Positions 33,682 through 40,752 of a stretch of DNA of 64,000 bases are shown in pieces (the first letter of the stretch is position 1; the number at the start of each line of letters is the position of its first letter). The DNA lies in contig SVOB01000002.1 of NCBI GenBank assembly GCA_015066565.1, positions 429,682-493,681 on the forward strand. Direction: 5' to 3'. The DNA is from Oscillospiraceae bacterium. GTDB taxonomy: Bacteria; Bacillota; Clostridia; Oscillospirales; Acutalibacteraceae. Both the position numbers and the translations under genes were made by a program. Under the pieces are notes generated by a model. The model worked only from the letters and a program-made list of their open reading frames with translations. It was not told the origin of the DNA and searched no databases.

Positions 33682-34353
33682 TTATAAAACATATATTCCG
33701 CTTTCAAGCAGAACTACTTCTTTTCCGCAGGTCTGTATGTACCTGTAAACAGGCTCGTCAAAAAGCCTGAAATCCCTGACCGAATAGTCCTTAAGGCTGA
33801 CTATTCTTACCTTACATGAATCCTTATTGGTAACGTAAAGCTCGTCGCCGTATTTCTGGATTGCAACGGGATTTGAGAACGCCGTCGAGTTGTCGCCGCC
33901 GATTCTCATACTGACCTTTTTGTTAATAATCGAATATTCAATTATCGAATTCTGGTTCGGCACGCAACACCAGATGTTGTTCCCGTCAACCGCAAGCGAC
34001 TGAACAAGATTTTCTTTATACTGAAGGTCGCCCGTCCATACAAGCGTAGCCTTGTCGTTAAAAATGCCCATTTCGCCCGTGGGATAAACAACGACGACAT
34101 ATTTGTTCTGAAGAATACCTGCGTCGCAGGTTGCGTAATCGCCGAGCTTTTCGCTTATAATTTCATAAGAAGGTCCGAATTTGCTTAAGAGATAAACGCC
34201 TTTTGTAATGGGCGCGTTTTCCATTCTTTTTGTATCATAACCCAGAAATTTAACCCTGAAGGCGCCGTCGTCCTGGGGTATTTTTTTAACATAAATAAAG
34301 CCGCTTTTAAACGGAACAATATCTATGACATTAGTTTCCGATATTTTTTTCAT
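33682..34353 (-). CDS. Unknown beta-rich (propeller-like) protein
   Basis: A 223-residue protein with no recognised family. It has no signal peptide or membrane helix. Repeated strand-type segments such as VQSLAVDGNNIWCCVPNQN and NPVAIQKYGDELYVTNKDS read like blades of an NHL or YncE-type beta-propeller, about four blades in all. It is first in an operon with DUF1292. Ribosome site GGTGAA is modest. Confidence 0.6.
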   Translation of the reverse strand: MKKISETNVIDIVPFKSGFIYVKKIPQDDGAFRVKFLGYDTKRMENAPITKGVYLLSKFGPSYEIISEKLGDYATCDAGILQNKYVVVVYPTGEMGIFNDKATLVWTGDLQYKENLVQSLAVDGNNIWCCVPNQNSIIEYSIINKKVSMRIGGDNSTAFSNPVAIQKYGDELYVTNKDSCKVRIVSLKDYSVRDFRLFDEPVYRYIQTCGKEVVLLESGIYVL

Positions 34354-34398
34354 TTATATTCACCAATCTGAAATTAATTTTAAAATTATTGTATTTTT

Positions 34399-34427
34399 AT
34401 TTTACTTCATTTTTCAGTTAAGGTCAA
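34399..34427 (-). promoter_or_regulatory. Promoter of the propeller-like gene
   Basis: On the minus strand TTGACC (34427-34422), 17 bases, TAAAAT (34404-34399). Confidence 0.7.
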
Positions 34428-34443
34428 TATCCTTTGGCGATTA

Positions 34444-34623
34444 TTAATACATTTTTAAAATTTTAACGCAGTAGGGGATAATGTAGTTTTTACATTTTTC
34501 GCAGTCCTGACTTTCGTGACATAAAAACTCTCTTTTCCCGTTAATTAAGAGTTTTTCTTCGATTTTTACGTTCTTTTTCTTGTGTACGCAGTACTGGTCA
34601 AAGCTCTTGTTTGAAACAACCAT
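34444..34623 (-). CDS. Small Cys-rich protein
   Basis: A 59-residue protein of unknown function. It has cysteines in QYCVHKK and then CHESQDCEKCKNY and PYCVK, enough for a small zinc-binding knuckle. ATG at 34623 is chosen because GAGGTG lies seven bases upstream; an in-frame ATG at 34644 has no such site. It is divergent from the BofA-like gene. Confidence 0.6.
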   Translation of the reverse strand: MVVSNKSFDQYCVHKKKNVKIEEKLLINGKREFLCHESQDCEKCKNYIIPYCVKILKMY

Positions 34624-34696
34624 TCTTAACACCTCGTTTTTCAAAGGTATTATATTTTGTCCTGCCGCATAATTTATTATAAGGGCAGGTGGAAAA

Positions 34697-34963
34697 ATGA
34701 AAACCTTCGGAATAGTATTATTTTATGCTTTTTTAGTTTTAAGCGTTACGGTAATTATTGTAACGGTTATTAAAACAAAACGCTTTTTCTCAGCGACCCT
34801 GCTTTCGGTGCTCCAGGGCGTAGGCTCGCTGTTTGCGGTTAATTTTATAGGCTCGTTTATAGGCGTTCATATAAACGTGAACGCTCTTTCTCTCGCTGTA
34901 TCGTCCTTGTTCGGAACCTCGGGCGTTATAGCCCTGCTGTTCACCCAATTGCTTTTCAGGTAA
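34697..34963 (+). CDS. bofA: BofA-family (SigK-processing inhibitor-like) protein
   Basis: An 88-residue membrane protein with two or three helices. The block LLSVLQGVGSLFAVNFIGSFIGVHINVNALS and the following GTSGVIALL match the pro-sigma-K processing inhibitor BofA family (about residues 35-80). In Bacillus, BofA holds back the SpoIVFB protease in the outer forespore membrane. Together with SpoVM at 35785 it supports a spore-forming host. Ribosome site AGGTGG. Confidence 0.82.
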   Translation: MKTFGIVLFYAFLVLSVTVIIVTVIKTKRFFSATLLSVLQGVGSLFAVNFIGSFIGVHINVNALSLAVSSLFGTSGVIALLFTQLLFR

Positions 34964-35030
34964 ATACTGTTGAAACGGCGCTTATAATGCGGTATAATAA
35001 TATAAAGCAATAAAACGGAAGTGAAATAAA

Positions 35031-35552
35031 ATGGCAAACGAGCACGCAGGGATTAAAATAACTGCCGACGAATATTTTATAAGACAAAAGGAAGCCGAGG
35101 AAAGCTGCAGAAAAAGAATCAGCAGGCTGAAATGGCAATCTCTTTTCTTTGTCGCGGCAACTGTTTTTTTCGTTCTTCTTTATGAGTTTATTCCGAACTT
35201 CTTTATTCTTTGGGGGCTTTTTATCTTTATAAGCGCTGCCATGTCAATCAGCAGCCTTTTATTAATCAGAAAAGAAATCAAATACTATAAATTCTCTCTT
35301 GAACGTATTGAAGAATATATGCTTACCGGCGGAATTGTAATTGAAGTTCCAAAGGAGGATTACGAAAAATTTGACCTTTTCAAATCCAAAAAAGACAAAT
35401 TTAAATCAAAAAGTCTTGAAGAGATGAAAAAGGATGAAATCAAGTCCGAAAATGAAAGAAAAAGGCTTGAAGAACAGAAGGAATATGAAAGAAAGGTAGA
35501 AGAGGAGTTTCAGAAGCAGTTCTATTCGGATAAAACCGACGGCGACGAATAG
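35031..35552 (+). CDS. Membrane protein with charged C-terminal helix
   Basis: A 173-residue unknown protein. Residues about 35-85 form two membrane helices. The last 70 residues are a highly charged, helix-prone tail (KSLEEMKKDEIKSENERKR and on), likely a cytoplasmic coiled coil. Ribosome site CGGAAGTG. It lies between bofA and spoVM, so a sporulation link is possible from position only. Confidence 0.65.
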   Translation: MANEHAGIKITADEYFIRQKEAEESCRKRISRLKWQSLFFVAATVFFVLLYEFIPNFFILWGLFIFISAAMSISSLLLIRKEIKYYKFSLERIEEYMLTGGIVIEVPKEDYEKFDLFKSKKDKFKSKSLEEMKKDEIKSENERKRLEEQKEYERKVEEEFQKQFYSDKTDGDE

Positions 35553-35621
35553 CGTTTAACCTTTTTCATTTTGCCGCATAAACTGGTAACGAAAAAATAA
35601 GCACAGTGAGGCGGTGTTAAG

Positions 35622-35771
35622 GTGAGACGTAAGAATTATTCGGGTATCGGCTTTGCCCTTGTCGCGTTAGGGCTCGGCCTTGTCTTTTCGATGATATTAC
35701 CCGTTAAATTTCTGGTTGTGATACTGGCGTTTGCACTTGCCTTCAGCGGCGCAGCTCTGTTGCGAGATTAG
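35622..35771 (+). CDS. Small hydrophobic protein before spoVM
   Basis: A 49-residue frame from GTG at 35622, MRRKNYSGIGFALVALGLGL and on. A basic N-terminus precedes two hydrophobic stretches split by LPVK, then RD. It is a small membrane protein. The start lies after GAGGCGG, and it ends 13 bases before the spoVM start. Family not recognised. Confidence 0.65.
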   Translation: MRRKNYSGIGFALVALGLGLVFSMILPVKFLVVILAFALAFSGAALLRD

Positions 35772-35784
35772 GGGAGGCGTTTTA

Positions 35785-35865
35785 ATGAAGGTGGTTGTCG
35801 TCAAAAGCCCGAAATTGTTAGGCGGGGTTTTAAGATTAATGTTCGGTATAAAAAAGGATAAATAA
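35785..35865 (+). CDS. spoVM: Stage V sporulation protein SpoVM
   Basis: A 26-codon gene, MKVVVVKSPKLLGGVLRLMF then GIKKDK. It matches Bacillus SpoVM in exact length and pattern: MK, short hydrophobic run, PK(F/L)LGG(I/V), R.M.G and a basic/acidic end. SpoVM is an amphipathic helix that senses membrane curvature on the forespore and recruits SpoIVA for coat assembly. A strong ribosome site (GGGGAGG) precedes ATG. It is easily missed by gene callers. Confidence 0.88.
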   Translation: MKVVVVKSPKLLGGVLRLMFGIKKDK

Positions 35866-35871
35866 TACTTG

Positions 35872-35897
35872 AAGGCAGGACTTGTTCCTGCCTTTAA
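35872..35897 (+). terminator. Hairpin after spoVM
   Basis: AAGGCAGGA pairs with TCCTGCCTT, followed by a short T/A stretch. It overlaps the arsR promoter. Confidence 0.65.
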
Positions 35898-35910
35898 AAT
35901 GTGATAAAAT
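35882..35910 (+). promoter_or_regulatory. Extended -10 promoter of the ArsR-type gene
   Basis: TTGTTC (35882-35887), 17 bases, TGA then TAAAAT (35905-35910). The -35 lies within the terminator hairpin. Confidence 0.55.
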
Positions 35911-35930
35911 AATAAAAGAGGTGAATAAAA

Positions 35931-36287
35931 ATGGAAAAAGAACCTGTCTGTGAGTGTAATACAGTTCACAGCGAGGCTGTTGAAAAATCACGCTCGCAAA
36001 TGCCTACCGAAAACGAAATCTCGGCTTTGTCCGAATTCTTTAAAATCCTCGGAGACCCTACAAGAATGAAAATTCTCTGGGCGCTCGACGGGGCTGAGCT
36101 TTGCGTTTGCGACCTTGCGGTAGAGCTGAATATGACTAAATCCGCTATTTCCCATCAGCTTAATTCACTTCGCGCGGCGAAGCTCGTCAAATACCGCCGT
36201 GACGGAAAGAATGTATATTATAACCTTGATGATGAGCACGTTAACGAGATTATTGAGGTTGCGCTCGACCATATCGGACATAATTAA
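35931..36287 (+). CDS. ArsR/SmtB-family metal sensor
   Basis: A 118-residue winged-helix repressor. Two metal sites are readable. Cys7 and Cys9 (VCECN) with Cys58 and Cys60 (ELCVCDLA) match the CadC-type alpha3N site. Asp101-x-His103 with His114 and His117 match the alpha5 zinc site of CzrA/SmtB. It should leave DNA on binding Cd, Pb or Zn. The DNA-recognition helix is TKSAISHQLNSLRAA. No efflux pump is encoded nearby, so the target is elsewhere or autoregulation only. Confidence 0.9.
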   Translation: MEKEPVCECNTVHSEAVEKSRSQMPTENEISALSEFFKILGDPTRMKILWALDGAELCVCDLAVELNMTKSAISHQLNSLRAAKLVKYRRDGKNVYYNLDDEHVNEIIEVALDHIGHN

Positions 36288-36316
36288 ATAAATGATAAAA
36301 AAGTTGAAAAAATTAC

Positions 36317-36345
36317 TTGACATAAATCGTCTTTTTTGGTATTAT
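36317..36345 (+). promoter_or_regulatory. Promoter of the tRNA-Thr/tRNA-Tyr unit
   Basis: TTGACA (36317-36322), 17 bases, TATTAT (36340-36345). Confidence 0.85.
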
Positions 36346-36363
36346 GTTTGAGCGCTGAGAAAT

Positions 36364-36439
36364 GCTGGTGTAGCTCAGTTGGTAGAGCAGCTGATTTGTA
36401 ATCAGCAGGTCGGGGGTTCGAGTCCGTCCACCAGCTCCA
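36364..36439 (+). tRNA. tRNA-Thr (TGT), CCA encoded
   Basis: Acceptor GCTGGTG/CACCAGC, anticodon loop TTTGTAA (TGT), T-arm GGGTTCGAGTCC. Discriminator T is followed by encoded CCA (36437-36439). Confidence 0.95.
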
Positions 36440-36616
36440 TTTCTTTTGCATATAAGAGTTTTTGCTGTTATTAAAATGATGGTATTTGTTTCAGCAAGGG
36501 CTCGAACCCATAGTCCGTCTTTTGCGGTTCGCCGCAGGCGGAGCAAAAGGGACATAAAATGGCGACGGTTTGCGAAGCAAACGAACGAAGCGAAGCTTCG
36601 AGTCCGTCCACCAGCT
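36417..36616. repeat. tRNA-Thr tail duplication and core element
   Basis: The last 20 bases of tRNA-Thr (36417-36436) recur exactly at 36597-36616, 180 bases downstream. Between them lies GGGCTCGAACCC (36498-36509, like an inverted T-arm) and a core (36512-36581) with AGTCCGTC, a hairpin around GCCGCAGGCGGA flanked by TTTTGC/GCAAAA, GGGACATAAAAT and the palindrome TTTGCGAAGCAAA. The core recurs twice after tRNA-Lys. Confidence 0.88.
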
Positions 36617-36643
36617 TCTTTTTTAAGGCGTAAAATAGAATAG

Positions 36644-36725
36644 GGGAGAGTTCCCGAGCGGCCAAAGGGGGCAGACTGTAAATCTGTTGTCACTGACTTC
36701 GGTGGTTCGAATCCACCCTCTCCCA
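36644..36725 (+). tRNA. tRNA-Tyr (GTA)
   Basis: 82 nt with long variable arm. Acceptor GGGAGAG/CTCTCCC, anticodon loop CTGTAAA (GTA), T-arm GGTTCGAATCC. CCA is not encoded. A terminator follows. Confidence 0.95.
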
Positions 36726-36727
36726 TA

Positions 36728-36760
36728 GAAAAAAGGACTTGTGAAAACAAGTCCTTTTTT
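36728..36760 (+). terminator. Terminator of the tRNA-Thr/Tyr unit
   Basis: AAAAAAGGACTTG pairs with CAAGTCCTTTTTT. Confidence 0.9.
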
Positions 36761-36762
36761 CA

Positions 36763-36950
36763 GTGAAATAAATCCCTTCGGGAATTGTGAAATGCTTGAA
36801 ACAGCGTGAAATATTGCTTCGCAATGTGAAGTGCCTTGCGGCGTGAAAAGGGATTTATTTTATTTCACATTTTACCGAAAGGCAAAATACTTCACTTTCT
36901 GCCCAACGGCAGAAAACTTCACTGTTTGCGTCAGCATTCAATTTCATTTT
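36763..36950. repeat. GTGAA-spaced hairpin array
   Basis: Five GTGAA motifs (36763, 36787, 36806, 36826, 36843) separate small hairpins such as ATTGCTTCGCAAT and GCCTTGCGGC. Then inverted TTTCAC or CTTCAC motifs (36862, 36889, 36916) separate more hairpins, including TTTCTGCCCAACGGCAGAAA. The outer arms GTGAAATAAATCCC and GGGATTTATTTTATTTCAC also pair. No gene is present. Confidence 0.75.
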
Positions 36951-36958
36951 AAAAAGCT

Positions 36959-36990
36959 TAAGGCTTCGGAAAACTTCCGAAGCCTTTTAT
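36959..36990. terminator. Hairpin terminator of the PstS-like gene
   Basis: AAGGCTTCGGAA pairs with TTCCGAAGCCTT; lies 14 bases beyond the minus-strand stop codon. Confidence 0.7.
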
Positions 36991-37003
36991 TATTTAATAG
37001 TTA

Positions 37004-37957
37004 TTATTTCAACGGTACATATCCGCTTTCTTCTATAATCTTCTGCCCCTCGTCCGAAAGAATCCAGTCGATAAGCGGCTTTATGTTTTCGTTACCGTTC
37101 GCCTTGTCATATACTGCATAAATCTCGCCTACAATAGGGTACGATTTGTTTGCGATATTTTCTTTATCGGGATAAACGCCGTTAAGGGAAAGCATTTTCA
37201 CCTTTCCGTTGGCGACCAAGCCCTCGACATAATACCGAAATGAAAAGCCGATAGGACTTCCGAATACCGCAACGGGATTCTTTTTAATTTTCTGTCCGTT
37301 CATAAATGAAATCAGGGCGGTCTGGCTTCCGCTTCCTTTGTTTCTTGTAATCGGGTCAATGAATTTTCTGTTCCCGCCGACCTCGGACCAGTTGATAATT
37401 TTTCCCGAATAAATATCTTTTATATTTTCCGTTGAAAGATTATCAACGGGATTATTGATATTGACAATGAACACGAAAGCTTCAAGACCTATCGGAACAT
37501 ATTCAAGATCCACACCGTTATCCTCGGCGTACTTTTTCTGTTCGTCGCTCGGCTTTGCGCAGAAAATCAGGTCTGCGTCCCCGTCAACAACAGCCTTGTA
37601 AGCGCCTCTTGTGTTTGTGTATTGCAGGACGCTCTCTTTCGTGAAATTCTCACCGTCAAACGAAACGCTGTCGGACGGATACACGGCGTTGACAAATGCG
37701 GAAAAAACGGGGTACAGCGCCGCCGCGCCGTCAATAACGGGCAGGCTGTCTTTCAGTTTAAAATCGCTGTCAAGTTTCACAATTTGCGATTTCTCGTCAA
37801 AGGGGAGATACTTATCAAGCTCAATTGACTTTGCCTGCATTTGCTCGCTTGTGTGATTAATATATCTTTTTGTGAAAACATTGTAAAAACCGAAATCAAC
37901 CGCAACAAAGAATAAAACGAGAGCGAGCAAAACGGCGATTTGTTTTTTCAGCTTCAT
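37004..37957 (-). CDS. PstS-like substrate-binding protein
   Basis: A 317-residue protein with an N-terminal membrane anchor (about 6-25) and a periplasmic-binding-protein fold of the phosphate-binding type. Family blocks include VIDGAAALYPVFSAFV, IYSGKIINWSEVGGN, and TRNKGSGSQTALISF, the last being the ligand loop. There is no lipobox Cys, so it is held by an uncleaved helix or secreted. No ABC permease or ATPase lies nearby. It ends an operon of small membrane proteins and a membrane XRE regulator, which suggests sensing rather than transport. Confidence 0.82.
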   Translation of the reverse strand: MKLKKQIAVLLALVLFFVAVDFGFYNVFTKRYINHTSEQMQAKSIELDKYLPFDEKSQIVKLDSDFKLKDSLPVIDGAAALYPVFSAFVNAVYPSDSVSFDGENFTKESVLQYTNTRGAYKAVVDGDADLIFCAKPSDEQKKYAEDNGVDLEYVPIGLEAFVFIVNINNPVDNLSTENIKDIYSGKIINWSEVGGNRKFIDPITRNKGSGSQTALISFMNGQKIKKNPVAVFGSPIGFSFRYYVEGLVANGKVKMLSLNGVYPDKENIANKSYPIVGEIYAVYDKANGNENIKPLIDWILSDEGQKIIEESGYVPLK

Positions 37958-37960
37958 TTT

Positions 37961-38098
37961 CTACCCCCGATTTGCTATATAGGAAATAATTGAGCAGTCC
38001 TTATAGAGAATATAGGTGTAAACCGTCAGCGCAATAACGCTTAAAACTCCGATTATGCAAACTGCCATAATTAATCTGTTATACAGTTTTTCACTCAT
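37961..38098 (-). CDS. Small membrane protein (45 aa)
   Basis: A 45-residue frame, MSEKLYNRLIMAVCIIGVLS and on, with one membrane helix and a short tail. AGGTGA precedes its ATG at 38098. It lies three bases before the PstS-like gene. Family unknown. Confidence 0.6.
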   Translation of the reverse strand: MSEKLYNRLIMAVCIIGVLSVIALTVYTYILYKDCSIISYIANRG

Positions 38099-38108
38099 AC
38101 GGCTTCAC

Positions 38109-38348
38109 CTACATATAATTAATCTGGTTCATTCCGATAATAAGCATAACCGTAAATGCAATATCGACAACCGATATTACACCGGTAAAAATAAACCATT
38201 TTTTCCTTGTATGGCACTCCTCGGGATTGTCTTTATCACGCTTGAGAAAACGGACAAACGAATAAATAAACCATATAAATAAGGCGACGGGAGTTCCCCA
38301 GAATAACGCCAAAAATATATAAGATAAAATCAAAAACAAATATTCCAT
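38109..38348 (-). CDS. Small two-helix membrane protein (79 aa)
   Basis: A 79-residue protein with two membrane helices around a charged loop (RFLKRDKDNPEECHTRKKW). ATG at 38348 is chosen for the AGGAG site seven bases upstream; an extension to 38396 lacks one. A nine-codon frame (38388-38359, MDLFDLEHM) with GGTGA precedes it and ends inside this ribosome site, so it could couple translation. Family unknown. Confidence 0.6.
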   Translation of the reverse strand: MEYLFLILSYIFLALFWGTPVALFIWFIYSFVRFLKRDKDNPEECHTRKKWFIFTGVISVVDIAFTVMLIIGMNQINYM

Positions 38349-38404
38349 AAAACTACTCCTACATATGTTCAAGGTCGAATAAATCCATAATATCACCGTT
38401 TTAA

Positions 38405-39085
38405 TTATTTATATTTCTTTTCTGTTTTCTTTAACCAGACCGTACAGAGAATAACCGCAACGGTATATAACAGCGTTCCTATCGCAAACTCGGTAATGGG
38501 AAGCCAGAGGTAATGGTCTATAATTCTTATAAGGAACGTAAGAATAAAAACAAGACTGATTAGAAAGAGAACTGCCGCCTTTTTATAGGTCAAGGCAAGT
38601 ATTTTTTCTTTTGTGTAAATTACGTTTAACCTTAAAGCGCTTATGTAAAAAAGCAGATTGCCGAACACGATACAGAAGAAGGCAACAGCGGCGACAATTA
38701 TTTCCCAGTGAGTATAGAACAAAACTCTGAAACACAGAGTTGAGTATATCTCGCTGAAGCCTCCGAGTAGCGAGCCAAAGGCGCAAACAAAGCAGGAGAT
38801 TAAAAAGCAGATATGAAAAATATTCAGAAGATTTTTCTCGTTCGCAACCTCTTCAATTTTTATACTCGCTTCGTCCTTCAACTCTGCGTTGAGTATTTCG
38901 TCAACCGTAACTCCGAGTGACTTTGCAAGCTCGGGCAGAACGGATATATCGGGAAGTCCCTCTCCCGTTTCCCATTTTGAAATAGTTTTATTACTTATAT
39001 TAAGCATATCGGCTAATTCATTCTGGGTTAAGCCCTTTGATTTACGAAGCTTTGAAATAAACTTGCCGATTTCCCTGTTTTCCAT
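38405..39085 (-). CDS. Membrane-anchored XRE-family regulator
   Basis: A 226-residue protein. An N-terminal helix-turn-helix (about 5-60: LRKSKGLTQNELADMLNISNKTISKWE) is joined to four membrane helices (about 85-220) with little outside. Such proteins are thought to read membrane or envelope state directly. It heads an operon with two small membrane proteins and a PstS-like protein. Confidence 0.85.
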   Translation of the reverse strand: MENREIGKFISKLRKSKGLTQNELADMLNISNKTISKWETGEGLPDISVLPELAKSLGVTVDEILNAELKDEASIKIEEVANEKNLLNIFHICFLISCFVCAFGSLLGGFSEIYSTLCFRVLFYTHWEIIVAAVAFFCIVFGNLLFYISALRLNVIYTKEKILALTYKKAAVLFLISLVFILTFLIRIIDHYLWLPITEFAIGTLLYTVAVILCTVWLKKTEKKYK

Positions 39086-39102
39086 TTTCTCACCTCGCTT
39101 AT

Positions 39103-39131
39103 ATTATAGGGCAAGAGCGAGAATTATTCAA
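39103..39131 (-). promoter_or_regulatory. Promoter of the membrane XRE operon
   Basis: On the minus strand TTGAAT (39131-39126), 17 bases, TATAAT (39108-39103). Confidence 0.8.
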
Positions 39132-39184
39132 TCTTATCATAGTGGAATTTGTCTGCGATAAGTGGATTTAAGGGGGAATAAAAC

Positions 39185-39213
39185 AAAAGCGAAAGAAATT
39201 TTCTTTCGCTTTT
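39185..39213 (-). terminator. Terminator of the MATE gene
   Basis: AAAAGCGAAAGAA pairs with TTCTTTCGCTTTT, five bases beyond the minus-strand stop. Confidence 0.85.
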
Positions 39214-39217
39214 CTGT

Positions 39218-40570
39218 CTATTCAGTTTGAATGAGCTTTTTAAATTCACGTTGTTTTTTAAGGTAAATAATCGCAAGTGGTATATCCGCCATAAGCCACG
39301 CTGTCGGGGCGGCGTAACATACGATTTCAAATCCGAAAAACCTTACAAGAATTAATGATACGATAATTCTTCCTATAAGCTCGCCTGCGCCTGCGACGGC
39401 GTTGGCGTATGTAAACCCGAGTCCCTGAAGAGTGTTTCTGAGAATAAAGAGAATTGAAACAAGCGAGTAACATTCGGCTATGGCGAGAAGATACCTTCCC
39501 GAAGCGTAGAGCATTTCCTCGTTAGGTACTTTTATGAAAAGCGAAACTATATGAGGACCGGCTGTTATTAGAATTAAGCTCATCACAACCGAAATAATAA
39601 GTTCGAGGAAGAACATCTTTTTAACCGAATCGGTAATTCTTTTATAGTTCTTTGCGCCGTAATTCTGACCGACAAAGGTCTGGGTTGAAACGCCTATTGC
39701 ACTCATTGAAATATTCGTTATGTTTTCGACTCTGCTTGCGGCGGTAAGTCCCGCCATAACGTTAGAGCCGAAGCTGTTTATAGCGCTCTGAAGACACATT
39801 GTGCCGATTGATGTAATAGTGAACTGAAGCGAAACGGGTATGCCGAGCTTTAACTGCTCAAGCGCAATTTTTCTGTTTAGCTTTAGCGACGAAGCGTGAA
39901 GCTCAACGTCCTTATTGATTTTAAAAATATAAAAGCCCGTCAGTACGCAAGCCGTCAGGTGAGAAATAAGCGTTGCTATTGCCGCGCCCTCTACGCCCCA
40001 GCGGAAGCCTTTTACGAAAAGCAGGTCGAGAATAAAGTTTACTATTACGCTTACCGTGAAGAAATACAGCGGCTTTTTGCTTTCGCCGACTGCCCTTGAA
40101 ATAGCCGTAAAATTGTTTGAAAGCATTTGCAACGGAACGCCGAAATAGAGAATATTGACGTATGAAGCAGAAAGACCGATTATTTCGTCGGGCGTTCCGA
40201 TGAGCTTTAACAGGGGCGTCGAAATAATATGAGCCGTAACAACGATAACTGAGCCGATAAGAAACGCCATGGTGATACTCGAGCCTGCGTATCGGCTGAC
40301 CTTTTCTCTGTCCGAAGCGCCGAAGGCGTGGGCGACGGGAATTGTGAAACCGCTTGTAAGACCGAGCGCCGCGCCGATTATAAATGAATTAATAGAGCCG
40401 ACATTGCCTACTGCCGCCAGCGCGTCCTTGCCGACATATCTTCCGACAATAATATTATCGACAAGCGAATAATTAAACTGTAAAAGTGATGAAAACAGTA
40501 TCGGCAGGGCGAAAAGCAAAATGCTTTTAACGGCGTTGCCCTCAAGCATTGACGTGTTATTCCGCTTCAT
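39218..40570 (-). CDS. MATE-family multidrug efflux pump
   Basis: A 450-residue membrane protein with about twelve helices, an Na+/H+-driven exporter of drugs or metabolites. Family blocks are LPILFSSLLQFNYSLVDNIIVGRYVG near the N-terminus (about 20-45), GAALGLTSGFTIPVAHAFGA and VGQNYGAKNY in the second half. Ribosome site AAAGGAG. Substrate cannot be inferred. It stands alone. Confidence 0.92.
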   Translation of the reverse strand: MKRNNTSMLEGNAVKSILLFALPILFSSLLQFNYSLVDNIIVGRYVGKDALAAVGNVGSINSFIIGAALGLTSGFTIPVAHAFGASDREKVSRYAGSSITMAFLIGSVIVVTAHIISTPLLKLIGTPDEIIGLSASYVNILYFGVPLQMLSNNFTAISRAVGESKKPLYFFTVSVIVNFILDLLFVKGFRWGVEGAAIATLISHLTACVLTGFYIFKINKDVELHASSLKLNRKIALEQLKLGIPVSLQFTITSIGTMCLQSAINSFGSNVMAGLTAASRVENITNISMSAIGVSTQTFVGQNYGAKNYKRITDSVKKMFFLELIISVVMSLILITAGPHIVSLFIKVPNEEMLYASGRYLLAIAECYSLVSILFILRNTLQGLGFTYANAVAGAGELIGRIIVSLILVRFFGFEIVCYAAPTAWLMADIPLAIIYLKKQREFKKLIQTE

Positions 40571-40681
40571 TTGTCACTCCTTTGTTTTTTTACGTTATAT
40601 CACTATTAAACCGAAAAATCAATAAGAATAATCATAAAAAACATATAATTATTAACTGACGGGACATTAAAAATAAAATTC

Positions 40682-40710
40682 TTTATTTTTCATTATGTTT
40701 ATGATATAAT
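40682..40710 (+). promoter_or_regulatory. Extended -10 promoter of gtrA
   Basis: TTTATT (40682-40687), 17 bases, TGA then TATAAT (40705-40710). Confidence 0.6.
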
Positions 40711-40752
40711 TAATTTACATTCTAACGAAATTTTGATTAGGGGAATGATTTG

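Noticed and set aside
38359..38388. Nine-codon frame MDLFDLEHM as an independent gene
   Set aside because: It has a ribosome-like site but is too short to support; noted only as a possible coupling leader for the 79-residue protein.
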